A stretch of 55,079 nucleotides of DNA from NCBI RefSeq assembly GCF_900108045.1, contig NZ_FNUK01000012.1, forward strand, positions 1 through 55,079. The letters run 5' to 3'. The translations under genes were made by a program, and so were the position numbers. How positions within the stretch are numbered: position 1 is the first letter of the stretch; each line of letters opens with the position of its first letter. Below, one piece after another: positions 33,601-41,906 of this stretch. A model generated the notes under the pieces. The model saw only the letters and a program-made list of their open reading frames with translations, had not been told where the DNA came from and did not search any database. The stretch is from Caloramator fervidus. GTDB lineage: Bacteria > Bacillota > Clostridia > Clostridiales > Caloramatoraceae.

Positions 33601-33825
33601 ATGTTGAGGGAGTATATAATTGATATAATTAAGGCTAATAAAGGAAAGTTTCTAGGTGCTTTTTTAGGGCTTTTATTTTCCATTTTTGTTTTAATTATAG
33701 GTTTTTTTAGAACTATTTTTATTGTTATTTGTATTTATTTTGGTTATTATATAGGTAAGAAGATAGATAACAATGAAGATTTATTTGATTTTATAAAAAA
33801 TATATTGAATAATAATTGGAAATAA
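33601..33825 (+). CDS. DUF2273 family small membrane protein
   Basis: 74 residues. Two close membrane segments separated by a short turn (GAFLGLLFSIFVLIIGFFRTIFIVICIYFGYYIGKK) and an acidic C-terminus NEDLFDFIKNIL. This is the DUF2273 pattern, always found beside Asp23/AmaP. Function unknown beyond that link. Confidence 0.9.
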   Translation: MLREYIIDIIKANKGKFLGAFLGLLFSIFVLIIGFFRTIFIVICIYFGYYIGKKIDNNEDLFDFIKNILNNNWK

Positions 33826-33843
33826 AACTATGGAGGAATGGTC

Positions 33844-34251
33844 ATGGGAAGAAAAAATGCAAGGGAAAAAGCTATGACTTTAATTTATCAAATGGAAATT
33901 ACAAATTATACTGCAGATGAAATTATTAAGGATTTTTATGAAAATAATGAAGTAAAATTTTCAGATGAGGATATTGAATATATAAAAGATTGTGTTTATG
34001 GAGTTGAAAGGAATTTAAATGTTATAGATTCTTACATAGAAAAATATTCTCAAGGTTGGAAGCTTAATAGAATTGCTAAGGTTGACCTATCAATAATGAG
34101 GCTAGCAATTTATGAAATGTTAAAAAGAGAAGATGTTCCAAATCCAGTTGCTATAAATGAAGCTGTTGAACTTGCTAAAAAATATGGGACTGATCAATCT
34201 CCAGCTTTTATAAATGGAATATTAGGAAGAGTTATAGAGGAGTTAGATTAA
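33844..34251 (+). CDS. nusB: Transcription antitermination factor NusB
   Basis: 135 residues from ATG 33844 (an ATG at 33838 abuts the GGAGGA site). All-helical NusB with RKNAREKAMTLIYQME, NLNVIDSYIEKYSQGWKLNRIAKVDLSIMRLAIYEML, and PVAINEAVELAKKYGTDQSPAFINGILGRV. It binds rRNA boxA with S10 to prevent early termination. It heads the long operon that includes the OLE RNA. Confidence 0.97.
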   Translation: MGRKNAREKAMTLIYQMEITNYTADEIIKDFYENNEVKFSDEDIEYIKDCVYGVERNLNVIDSYIEKYSQGWKLNRIAKVDLSIMRLAIYEMLKREDVPNPVAINEAVELAKKYGTDQSPAFINGILGRVIEELD

Positions 34252-34253
34252 TT

Positions 34254-35192
34254 ATGTTAGTGTTAGGAATTGATACTAGCAACTATACAACTTCTGTTTC
34301 TTTAGTATCTGAAGATAAGGTTATATTAGATTTAAGAAAAGCATTATTTGTAAAGATAGGAGAAAAGGGCTTGAGGCAATCTGAAGCCCTTTTTCAACAT
34401 GTTATAAATTTACCTGAGTTATTTGAAAATTTTAAAGGCAAGAAAATGGATGCTGTTTGTGTAAGCATAAAGCCAAGGCCTGTTGAAGGTTCATACATGC
34501 CGGTTTTTAGAGCTGGAGAGTCCTTTGCAAAAGTTATATCTTTAACTAATTCTATTCCATTATTTTTAACAACTCATCAAGAGGGGCATATCGAAGCAGC
34601 TGTAAGATCTATAGATTTTAATTATACTGAATTTATTGCTTTACATTTATCTGGAGGAACTTCAGAGGTTTTACATGTTCAATTTAAAGATGATTACTAT
34701 ATAACTAAAATAGGTGGAACAAAAGATATAAGTATAGGGCAGTTTTTAGATAGAGTAGGAGTAGCTCTTGGATATAATTTTCCATCAGGTAAAAAACTTG
34801 ATGAATTGGCTTTAAATTCTACAAACAAAAATTTAAGAATTCCATCAAAGGTAGATGGATACTTTTTTAATTTTTCAGGGCAAGAAACTATGGCTTTAAG
34901 GTATATAAATGAAGGAAAAGCAAGTGATGAAATAGCTTATGCTGTAATGTTGTGTGCGGCTAAAACCTTGGAAAAACTCATAAATAATTTGATTAAATAT
35001 TACAAGCTACCTATAATTTTAATTGGAGGAGTTTCTTCAAGTAAATTTATTAGAGAATACCTAAAAAATAAATTTGATGGCATGGTTTATTTTTCCAAAG
35101 AGGAGTTTGCAACCGATAATGCTGTTGGGGTTGCTTATATAGGCCTTAAAAAGTTATTAAAGGGGGATTATAATGGCAGCCTACGTGATTAA
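34254..35192 (+). CDS. Kae1/TsaD-like domain protein (second paralogue type)
   Basis: 312 residues. ASKHA-type fold: LGIDTSNYTTSVSLV (phosphate 1), a metal-type HQEGH at 108-112 as in the TsaD HxxxH, and LSGGTSEVLHVQ, FSGQETMALRYI and LIGGVSSSKFIREYL. It lacks several TsaD phrases and belongs to the clostridial group annotated as 'O-sialoglycoprotein endopeptidase', distinct from TsaD, whose t6A role is a different gene. The role is not known. It lies between nusB and folD and overlaps folD by 20 bp. Confidence 0.85.
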   Translation: MLVLGIDTSNYTTSVSLVSEDKVILDLRKALFVKIGEKGLRQSEALFQHVINLPELFENFKGKKMDAVCVSIKPRPVEGSYMPVFRAGESFAKVISLTNSIPLFLTTHQEGHIEAAVRSIDFNYTEFIALHLSGGTSEVLHVQFKDDYYITKIGGTKDISIGQFLDRVGVALGYNFPSGKKLDELALNSTNKNLRIPSKVDGYFFNFSGQETMALRYINEGKASDEIAYAVMLCAAKTLEKLINNLIKYYKLPIILIGGVSSSKFIREYLKNKFDGMVYFSKEEFATDNAVGVAYIGLKKLLKGDYNGSLRD

Positions 35193-36021
35193 TTGCAAAG
35201 AAATTGCCAAAAAGATTAGAGAGGAACTTTCTAAAAAGGCCAAGCAATATGAAGATATAAATGGTCAAAAAATTTGTCTTGCTACTATAATAGTTGGAAA
35301 AGATCCAGCATCTTTATCTTACGTAAAAAATCAAGAAAAGGTTTGTATTGAAACAGGATTAAAATTCATTACATATGAACTTTCTGAAGATACTTCAGAA
35401 GAGGATTTAATAGAGCTTATAAAAAAATTAAATGATGACTCAAGTGTTCATGGCATACTTGTTCAAGTTCCTCTTCCAAAGCATATAGATGAAAATAAGA
35501 TTGCGGGAATTATAGATGTTAATAAAGATGTAGATTGCTTTAATCCTATAAATGTAGGAAAATTATACAGGGGAGAAAAATGTTTGCTTCCTTGTACTCC
35601 AAAGGGGATTTTAAGAATATTAAAGGAAATGAATATTGAAATACGTGGTAAGAAAGTTGCTGTTGTTGGAAGAAGCAATATAGTTGGAAAACCTATAGCA
35701 GCACTTATGTTGCATAATGATGCAACAGTTACTATATGTCATTCTAAAACGGAAAATTTAAAAGAAATATTATTAAATTCTGATATTATTATAAGTGCTG
35801 TCGGTAAGCCAAAGCTTATTACAGAAGATATGATAAAAGAAGGTGCAGTAATTGTGGATGCAGGAACAACGCTTGTTGATGGAAAATTAGTTGGCGATGT
35901 GGATTTTGAAAATGTTTTAAATAAAGCTTCAATGATAACTCCTGTTCCTGGCGGTGTAGGTTCTATGACAACTACTATGCTTATAGAAAACGTTTTGGAG
36001 GCAGCGAATATTTATGGATAG
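35173..36021 (+). CDS. folD: Methylenetetrahydrofolate dehydrogenase/cyclohydrolase FolD
   Basis: 282 residues. Catalytic Tyr-x3-Lys is in SLSYVKNQEKVCIETG, then HGILVQVPLPKHID, KDVDCFNPINVGKL, VVGRSNIVGKPIAALMLH and TPVPGGVGSMTTTMLIEN. It interconverts methylene-, methenyl- and 10-formyl-tetrahydrofolate. It overlaps both neighbours (20 bp with the Kae1-like gene, 8 bp with xseA), so translation is coupled. Confidence 0.98.
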   Translation: MAAYVINCKEIAKKIREELSKKAKQYEDINGQKICLATIIVGKDPASLSYVKNQEKVCIETGLKFITYELSEDTSEEDLIELIKKLNDDSSVHGILVQVPLPKHIDENKIAGIIDVNKDVDCFNPINVGKLYRGEKCLLPCTPKGILRILKEMNIEIRGKKVAVVGRSNIVGKPIAALMLHNDATVTICHSKTENLKEILLNSDIIISAVGKPKLITEDMIKEGAVIVDAGTTLVDGKLVGDVDFENVLNKASMITPVPGGVGSMTTTMLIENVLEAANIYG

Positions 36022-37288
36022 TGTAATATTTAGTGTAAGTCAGCTGACAAAATACATCAAAGAAATATTTGATTATGATGATGTTTTAAACGATGTAATA
36101 GTAAAAGGAGAAATATCAAATTTTAAGCTTCATTCTTCAGGACACATGTATTTTACATTAAAGGATAATGATGCTAAAATTAGATGTGTCCTTTTTAAAG
36201 GATATAGTTCAAAATTAAAATTTATTCCTGAGGACGGTATGAGCGTAATAGCTTATGGATGTGTTACTGTATATGAAAGAGATGGTCAGTATCAATTATA
36301 CTGTCGTAAACTAGAGCCTGAGGGATATGGTAGTTTATATCTTGCTTTTGAAAAATTAAAAGAGAAGTTATATAAAGAAGGATTGTTTAGTGAAGAAAGG
36401 AAAAAAAAATTACCTATATTCCCAAGGAAAATTGGAGTTGTAACTTCAAGCACGGGAGCTGTTATTAGAGATATTATAAATGTTTCAACAAGACGATTTA
36501 GTGGAGTAAAAATAATTTTGTATCCAGCAAAGGTTCAGGGGGAAGGAGCCGCTGAAACTATTGTTGAAGGAATCAAATATTTTAATTCAAGGGATGATAT
36601 TGATGTTATCATAATAGGAAGAGGAGGGGGGTCTATAGAAGAGCTTTGGGCTTTTAATGAAGAAATAGTTGCAAGGGCTATATACGATAGCAAAATTCCT
36701 ATAATTTCTGCTGTTGGACATGAAACTGATTATACTATATCAGATTTTGTTGCAGATGTTAGAGCTTCTACCCCTTCTCATGCTGCTGAAATGGCAGTTC
36801 CTAGGTTTGATGAATTAAAGTTTAAAATAAATAGTTATCAAGAGACTTTATATAAATGTTTAAATAATAAGATCAAGAAGGATTTATTATACTTAGGTAG
36901 TTTACATCAAAGGCTTATGAATTATTCTCCTAATAATATAATACTACAAAATATGCAATATCTAGACAATCTTCGTAATAAATTAGAACATACTGTTTTA
37001 CAAAAACTAACTACTTCTCAAAGCCAGGTGGAACTTTTAAAAACAAAGCTTTTAAATATAGGCTCTAATGTTGTTTTAGAAAGAAGAAGTAATTTTTCAG
37101 TTTTGGTTGGAAAAATGGATGCATTAAGCCCATTAAAAATACTTAAGAGGGGTTATGCATTTGTTGAAAAAGATGAAGGTATAGTAAAAAGTGTTAATGA
37201 GTTGGATATTGGAGATGATATAATCTTGCATTTCTGTGATGGAAATGTAAAATGTAATGTTTTAGAGAAAATGGAGGTAAACTTATGA
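36014..37288 (+). CDS. xseA: Exodeoxyribonuclease VII large subunit
   Basis: 424 residues. N-terminal OB fold (VIVKGEISNFKLHSSGHMYFTLKD), catalytic core with GVVTSSTGAVIRDI, IIIGRGGGSIEELWAFNEE and SAVGHETDYTISDFVADVRASTPSHAAE, then a long helical region and a C-terminal LSPLKILKRGYAFV motif. It degrades single-stranded DNA with XseB. Overlaps folD and xseB. Confidence 0.98.
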   Translation: MDSVIFSVSQLTKYIKEIFDYDDVLNDVIVKGEISNFKLHSSGHMYFTLKDNDAKIRCVLFKGYSSKLKFIPEDGMSVIAYGCVTVYERDGQYQLYCRKLEPEGYGSLYLAFEKLKEKLYKEGLFSEERKKKLPIFPRKIGVVTSSTGAVIRDIINVSTRRFSGVKIILYPAKVQGEGAAETIVEGIKYFNSRDDIDVIIIGRGGGSIEELWAFNEEIVARAIYDSKIPIISAVGHETDYTISDFVADVRASTPSHAAEMAVPRFDELKFKINSYQETLYKCLNNKIKKDLLYLGSLHQRLMNYSPNNIILQNMQYLDNLRNKLEHTVLQKLTTSQSQVELLKTKLLNIGSNVVLERRSNFSVLVGKMDALSPLKILKRGYAFVEKDEGIVKSVNELDIGDDIILHFCDGNVKCNVLEKMEVNL

Positions 37289-37524
37289 AGGAACAGTTAA
37301 ATTTAAATTTTGAAGAAGCTATAAAGAGATTGGAAGAAATAGTAAAAAAATTGGAAAGTGATAATTTATCTTTAGATGAATCTTTAAAATTGTTTAAGGA
37401 AGGTATTGAACTTTCAGATTATTGTAATAGAAAGCTTGACGAGGCAGAAAGACAGATAAATATAGTTTTAAAGGGAAGCAATGGAGAATTAATTGAAACA
37501 GAGTTTAATTTTGAGGAGGAGTAA
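37285..37524 (+). CDS. xseB: Exodeoxyribonuclease VII small subunit
   Basis: 79 residues, helical: NFEEAIKRLEEIVKKLESDNLSLDESLKLFKEGIELSDYCNRKLDEAE is the complete XseB signature. Starts 4 bp inside xseA (ATGA), ends one base before ispA. Partner of XseA. Confidence 0.97.
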   Translation: MKEQLNLNFEEAIKRLEEIVKKLESDNLSLDESLKLFKEGIELSDYCNRKLDEAERQINIVLKGSNGELIETEFNFEEE

Positions 37525-37525
37525 A

Positions 37526-38401
37526 ATGGAATTTGAAAAATGTTTATTAGATAAGCAAAAAAGGGTTAACGAAAGGCTTAAAGAGCTTGTTTCTAATTTA
37601 GATGCTCCTCAAATTATTATTGATTCTATGAAATATAGTTTGCTTGCAGGAGGAAAAAGAATAAGGCCTATTCTTAGTATAGCTATATGTGAAGCTTTAG
37701 GAGGAAATACTGAAGAAGTTTTAGATGTTGCTTGTAGTATAGAAATGATACATACTTATTCACTAATTCATGATGATTTACCCTGCATGGATAATGATGA
37801 TTATAGAAGAGGAAAACTTACAAATCATAAGGTTTATGGAGAAGCTATTGCTATTTTAACTGGAGATGCTTTGCTTAATTTAGCATTTGAAATACTTCTT
37901 TTATCTTCAAAAAATAGTTATGATAAAAGATTTATAGATGCTGCCTTTGAAATTTCAAGGGCAAGTGGAGTAATGGGAATGATAGCAGGTCAAGTAATAG
38001 ATATAACTAATGTGGGAAAATTATTAAATGAAAACTTATTAAAAAATATGCATGAGAAAAAAACAGGAAAACTTATTGAAGCCTCATGTAATGTTGGAGC
38101 AATAATTGCAAATAGATACGATGCTCTTCCTTTGACAAGGGAATATAGTAAAAACCTAGGTATTGCTTTTCAGATAGTAGATGATATTTTAGATGTTGTA
38201 GGAAATAGCGAAAAATTGGGTAAAAGCGTGGGAAAAGATGCAAAAAACAATAAACCTACCTTTGTAAGCTTGTATGGTTTAGAAAAATCACGGGAATTAG
38301 CCAAAGAATATAGTTTGAAAGCTGCAGAACTTGCTATTAAAATAGATAATACAGGATTTTTACATGCTTTGACAGAATATCTTTTATATCGAGAAAGTTA
38401 G
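37526..38401 (+). CDS. ispA: Geranylgeranyl/farnesyl diphosphate synthase (IspA family)
   Basis: 291 residues from ATG 37526, behind GAGGAGG. The first aspartate-rich motif is HDDLPCMDNDDYRRG (DDxxxxD form with the chain-length region just before it), the second is QIVDDILDVVG; GGKRIRPIL is the early Lys-Arg site. It condenses IPP with allylic diphosphates to C15-20 prenyl chains. dxs of the same pathway lies 1.6 kb downstream, with DUF212, OLE RNA and oapA between. Confidence 0.96.
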   Translation: MEFEKCLLDKQKRVNERLKELVSNLDAPQIIIDSMKYSLLAGGKRIRPILSIAICEALGGNTEEVLDVACSIEMIHTYSLIHDDLPCMDNDDYRRGKLTNHKVYGEAIAILTGDALLNLAFEILLLSSKNSYDKRFIDAAFEISRASGVMGMIAGQVIDITNVGKLLNENLLKNMHEKKTGKLIEASCNVGAIIANRYDALPLTREYSKNLGIAFQIVDDILDVVGNSEKLGKSVGKDAKNNKPTFVSLYGLEKSRELAKEYSLKAAELAIKIDNTGFLHALTEYLLYRES

Positions 38402-38412
38402 GTGAAGATTAG

Positions 38413-38847
38413 GTGGATGTTTTCTTGATTTTTAAAAATGAAATCCTTATAACAGCTTTTATAGCTTGGATTATTGCTCAAGGGTTAAAAGTTTTAATAG
38501 TTTCAATAAAAAAAGGCAAACTAGATTTTTCGCGAATTGTAGGTTCTGGAGGAATGCCAAGTTCCCACTCAGCTTTTGTTGTAGCGCTTTCTACAAAGGT
38601 TGGACTTTTAAAGGGATTTGATAGCATAGAATTTGCAATATCTTTATGTTTTGCACTTGTAGTTATGTATGATGCTGCAGGTGTAAGAAGAGCTGCTGGA
38701 AAACAAGCAGAAATATTAAATAAGATAGTTGATGATTTAATGCATCATAAATTTAAACAGGAAAAATTAAAAGAGCTTATAGGACATTCTCCTATAGAAG
38801 TTTTCGTTGGAGCTATTATAGGCTTAATAGTTGGAATTTGCTATTAA
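38413..38847 (+). CDS. DUF212 divergent PAP2-like membrane protein (YuiD-like)
   Basis: 144 residues from GTG 38413, with TAGGTGAAG upstream. Membrane segments near 5-27, 60-78 and 127-143. The conserved motifs are GGMPSSHSAFVVALS and DAAGVRRAAGKQAEILN, the divergent PAP2 family's SHS and D-x3-RR; PAP2 enzymes dephosphorylate lipid phosphates. Between ispA and dxs, an isoprenoid diphosphate phosphatase is imaginable but unproven. Its stop codon is one base before the OLE RNA. Confidence 0.88.
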   Translation: MDVFLIFKNEILITAFIAWIIAQGLKVLIVSIKKGKLDFSRIVGSGGMPSSHSAFVVALSTKVGLLKGFDSIEFAISLCFALVVMYDAAGVRRAAGKQAEILNKIVDDLMHHKFKQEKLKELIGHSPIEVFVGAIIGLIVGICY

Positions 38848-38848
38848 T

Positions 38849-39416
38849 GGGTGGCGCAGTATTCTAGTCGGCTAGTCTATTCCGAAGGCGGGGCTAAAAA
38901 TCCGCTAAAGGGCACATCGATGAAGTTCCTTGTGCTGGCTCGCTACGCCCAGTAGTGGGTTGGTGCTGGGAGTAAGGGGGCTGGGGCGACCGCAATGGCA
39001 TGCGGAATCGACCCTACCTCCGCGGAGACCCTTGTTCGTGGGTAATCTACGGCAAGGGATTAAACCTGCAAGGCGGTTCAAAGCTGCGTGCAGTGTAGCC
39101 TGCCTTGAGCGGAAATGGTGGAGGATAGATCAGATCCATATTCTAAATGGGCCCACGAATATGGATTATTGCTATAGGAAACCATTTCTGCAAAAGAGGC
39201 TAGGAATAGACGATGCCGTTGAGGAAAGCTCCTAGACTGTTCGTAAAGAGGCAGGATGGGGATTGCAGTGTGGACTAAGTGGTAATCTAGCCTCACACTC
39301 GGCGACGGTGTGAATTTTCAGTTAAAGGGAAACCGCCTGGGCGGCGACGCCTAGGTCTGAAAATGGGAAATCCTGCTAGACCTAAGCCGCAAACTTAACT
39401 CATCCTGCTGCCACCC
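38849..39416 (+). ncRNA. ole: OLE RNA (ornate, large, extremophilic RNA)
   Basis: A 568-bp block without a convincing gene, with far higher G+C than anything around it. The ends pair: GGGTGGC-GCAG (38849-38859) with CTGC-T-GCCACCC (39405-39416), 11 bp with one bulged T. Internal helices are readable, e.g. ATCCATATTC/GAATATGGAT (39134-39143 with 39157-39166), ATTTTCAG/CTGAAAAT (39314-39321 with 39357-39364). Small open frames inside are not genes. It is followed at once by oapA and lies in the ispA-dxs-tlyA-recN operon, the standard home of OLE. In Halalkalibacterium halodurans OLE forms a membrane ribonucleoprotein with OapA and other proteins and matters for cold, ethanol and Mg2+ stress. 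The assignment rests on size, structure and context, not on an alignment. Confidence 0.93.
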
Positions 39417-39441
39417 AATTTAAATTAAAAAAGGTGAGTAT

Positions 39442-40062
39442 ATGGGAAATAAAAAGATAAAGTTATATAAGAAAAAATCTAATGGTCAGAATAATAAAAA
39501 ATGGTTATTTATGATAATTATTTGGACTTTAGTAATATCTTTTTCAATTAATACCTTAACAGAATGGATTATTCCAAATGTTAATTTGATAAGTGCTATA
39601 GCAATTTTGCTTTTTATTATTTTTATTGGTATTTTTTTTGACATAATAGGTGTTGCAGTAACGGCAGCTGATGAAGTTCCTTTTCACTCTTTAGCTTCTA
39701 GAAAAATTAATGGAGCAAAGCTTGCGGTAAGGTTGATTAGAAATGCTGATAAAGTTTCTAACTTTTGTAACGATGTAATAGGAGATATAGTTGGAATAAT
39801 AAGTGGAGCAACGGGAGCAGTTATAGCTTCTAACATAAGTAGTCTTTATACTTCTTTAAATAAGACTTTTTTAGCTTTAACTATAAGCTCTATTATTGCT
39901 ACCTTAACAATAGGAGGAAAAGCTTTAGGGAAGAATTTTGCATTTGTTCAAGCTAATAATATAGTTTTTTATATTTCACGTTTTTTAGAAAAATTTATAA
40001 AAATTAAAAAAAGTAAAAGAGGTAAGGGTGATGGCTATAATAGAAAAAGTAAATTATCCTAA
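39442..40062 (+). CDS. oapA: OLE-associated membrane protein OapA
   Basis: 206 residues from ATG 39442, behind AAAGGTGAG, 25 bp after the OLE RNA. Basic N-terminus (NKKIKLYKKKSNGQNNKK), then membrane segments at about 21-40, 50-76, 112-132 and 140-165. Between them lie FFDIIGVAVTAADEVPFHSLASRKINGAK and NDVIGDIVGIISGATGA; the D-x3-D at 111-115 fits the conserved motif of OapA. A Lys-rich tail ends the protein. OapA binds OLE RNA and holds it at the membrane. The last 32 bp overlap dxs. Confidence 0.93.
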   Translation: MGNKKIKLYKKKSNGQNNKKWLFMIIIWTLVISFSINTLTEWIIPNVNLISAIAILLFIIFIGIFFDIIGVAVTAADEVPFHSLASRKINGAKLAVRLIRNADKVSNFCNDVIGDIVGIISGATGAVIASNISSLYTSLNKTFLALTISSIIATLTIGGKALGKNFAFVQANNIVFYISRFLEKFIKIKKSKRGKGDGYNRKSKLS

Positions 40063-41887
40063 AGATATAAAAAATTTGTCATTAAAAGAGCTTAATATTC
40101 TGGCACAAGAAATAAGAGATTTTTTAATAGAAAAGGTTTCAAAAACTGGAGGACATTTAGCATCAAATTTAGGTGTTGTTGAATTGACTTTGGCGTTACA
40201 TAAAGTATTTGATTTGCCTAAGGATAAAATAATATGGGATGTAGGACACCAGTGTTATACCCATAAGATATTGACGGGGAGAAAGGACAAATTTGATACA
40301 TTAAGAATGTATGGAGGTTTAAGTGGTTTTACAACAAGAAAAGAAAGTGAATATGATGTTTTTGGAGCGGGACATAGCAGCACTTCAATTTCTGCAGCTT
40401 TGGGAATAGCAAAAGCTAGGGACTTAAAGAAAGAGAAGTTTAACGTTGTTGCAGTTATTGGGGATGGAGCATTGACTGGAGGTATGGCTTTAGAAGCTTT
40501 AAATGATGCAGGAGTTTCAAAAACTAATCTTATAGTTGTTTTAAATGACAATGAGATGTCTATATCAAAAAATGTAGGAAGTTTAGCAATGTATCTAAGT
40601 AAAATAAGAACAAGTCCAAAGTATTTACATTTAAGACATGATATTGAGGTTTTGGTAAAAAAAATACCTGCATTAGGGGATAACATATATAAATCAATAG
40701 AAAAAATTAAAGAGGGAGTAAAGCATCTAGTAATTCCAGGTATGCTTTTTGAGGAATTAGGTTTTACATATCTAGGGCCGATAGATGGACATAATATGCA
40801 AAATTTAATAGATGTTTTTCAAAGGGCAAAGAATATGGAAGGACCTATATTGATACATGTAGTTACCAAAAAAGGAAAAGGATATTTATATGCTGAAGAT
40901 AAACCAGATGTATATCATGGAGTAGGTCCTTTTGAAATAGAGACAGGGAATAGTTTTTTTAAATCTTATACTACTTATTCTAAAGTTTTAGGTGAGGAAT
41001 TGGTAGATTTAGCATCTAAAGATAAAAGAATTGTGGCTATTACAGCAGCTATGGCCGATGGAACGGGACTTAAAAAATTTTCACAAATTTTTAAAGATAG
41101 ATTTTTTGATGTTGGAATTGCAGAACAGCATGCAGCAACTTTTGCAGCGGGGCTTGCAACTCAGGGTTTTAAGCCAGTGTTTGCTGTGTATTCAACATTT
41201 CTTCAAAGGGCATATGATCAAGTTATACATGATATATGTCTTCAAGATTTACCAGTTGTTTTGGCTATTGATAGAGCAGGAGTGGTTGGAGAAGATGGAG
41301 AAACCCATCAAGGTGTATTTGATATATCTTTTCTTAGGATTATTCCTAATTTGGTGATATTGTCTCCAAAAGATATTGCTGAATTTAGGATGATGATAAG
41401 ATGGGCTATAAATTATGATAAGCCTGTTGCTTTGCGTTATCCAAGGGGCGGAGATTTTGATGTCGATTTTATGAAGTATGATGAAATAAACTTAGGTAAA
41501 TGGGAAAAATTGATATCAGGTAAAGGAGTTTGTATAATTGCAACAGGAAGGCTTACTCAAAATGCTATGCTTGTTTCAAATAAATTGAAAAAAAACGGGA
41601 TAGATGCTACATTAATAAATGCCAGATTTATAAAACCTTTAGATTATTCAATGTTAGATGAAGTTTTTAATGAACATGATTTTATATTTACAGTAGAGGA
41701 TAACTATATAGCCGGAGGGTTTGGTTCGGCTATTTTAGAATATGCAGCTAAAAGGAATTATAAGGGAAAAATTTATTTATGTGGTTATCCAGATGAATTT
41801 ATTCCTCATGGGAATATTGCTCTTCTTTATAAGAAGTATAACTTGGATGTTGAAGGATTATATAATACTATTTTAAAAGAAATTTAA
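40031..41887 (+). CDS. dxs: 1-deoxy-D-xylulose-5-phosphate synthase
   Basis: 618 residues from ATG 40031. Thiamine-diphosphate motif GDGALTGGMALEALNDAG, early GGHLASNLGVVELTLALH and DVGHQCYTHKI, the pyrimidine-domain DRAGVVGEDGETHQGVFD and the C-terminal transketolase domain are complete. It makes DXP from pyruvate and glyceraldehyde-3-phosphate, the entry step of the MEP isoprenoid pathway. The start lies 32 bp inside oapA, so OapA and Dxs production are coupled. Confidence 0.98.
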   Translation: MAIIEKVNYPKDIKNLSLKELNILAQEIRDFLIEKVSKTGGHLASNLGVVELTLALHKVFDLPKDKIIWDVGHQCYTHKILTGRKDKFDTLRMYGGLSGFTTRKESEYDVFGAGHSSTSISAALGIAKARDLKKEKFNVVAVIGDGALTGGMALEALNDAGVSKTNLIVVLNDNEMSISKNVGSLAMYLSKIRTSPKYLHLRHDIEVLVKKIPALGDNIYKSIEKIKEGVKHLVIPGMLFEELGFTYLGPIDGHNMQNLIDVFQRAKNMEGPILIHVVTKKGKGYLYAEDKPDVYHGVGPFEIETGNSFFKSYTTYSKVLGEELVDLASKDKRIVAITAAMADGTGLKKFSQIFKDRFFDVGIAEQHAATFAAGLATQGFKPVFAVYSTFLQRAYDQVIHDICLQDLPVVLAIDRAGVVGEDGETHQGVFDISFLRIIPNLVILSPKDIAEFRMMIRWAINYDKPVALRYPRGGDFDVDFMKYDEINLGKWEKLISGKGVCIIATGRLTQNAMLVSNKLKKNGIDATLINARFIKPLDYSMLDEVFNEHDFIFTVEDNYIAGGFGSAILEYAAKRNYKGKIYLCGYPDEFIPHGNIALLYKKYNLDVEGLYNTILKEI

Positions 41888-41906
41888 AGCAAAGGGTTAG
41901 GTGACT

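Noticed and set aside
38930-39296. Open frames of 101 and 72 residues on opposite strands inside the OLE block
   Set aside because: No ribosome-binding sites, compositions unlike any protein here, and both lie across paired RNA helices of the OLE structure.
38849-39416. RNase P RNA, tmRNA or group II intron as an explanation for the structured block
   Set aside because: No RNase P or tmRNA signature was recognised, no intron-encoded protein, and the oapA/dxs context is the known OLE setting.
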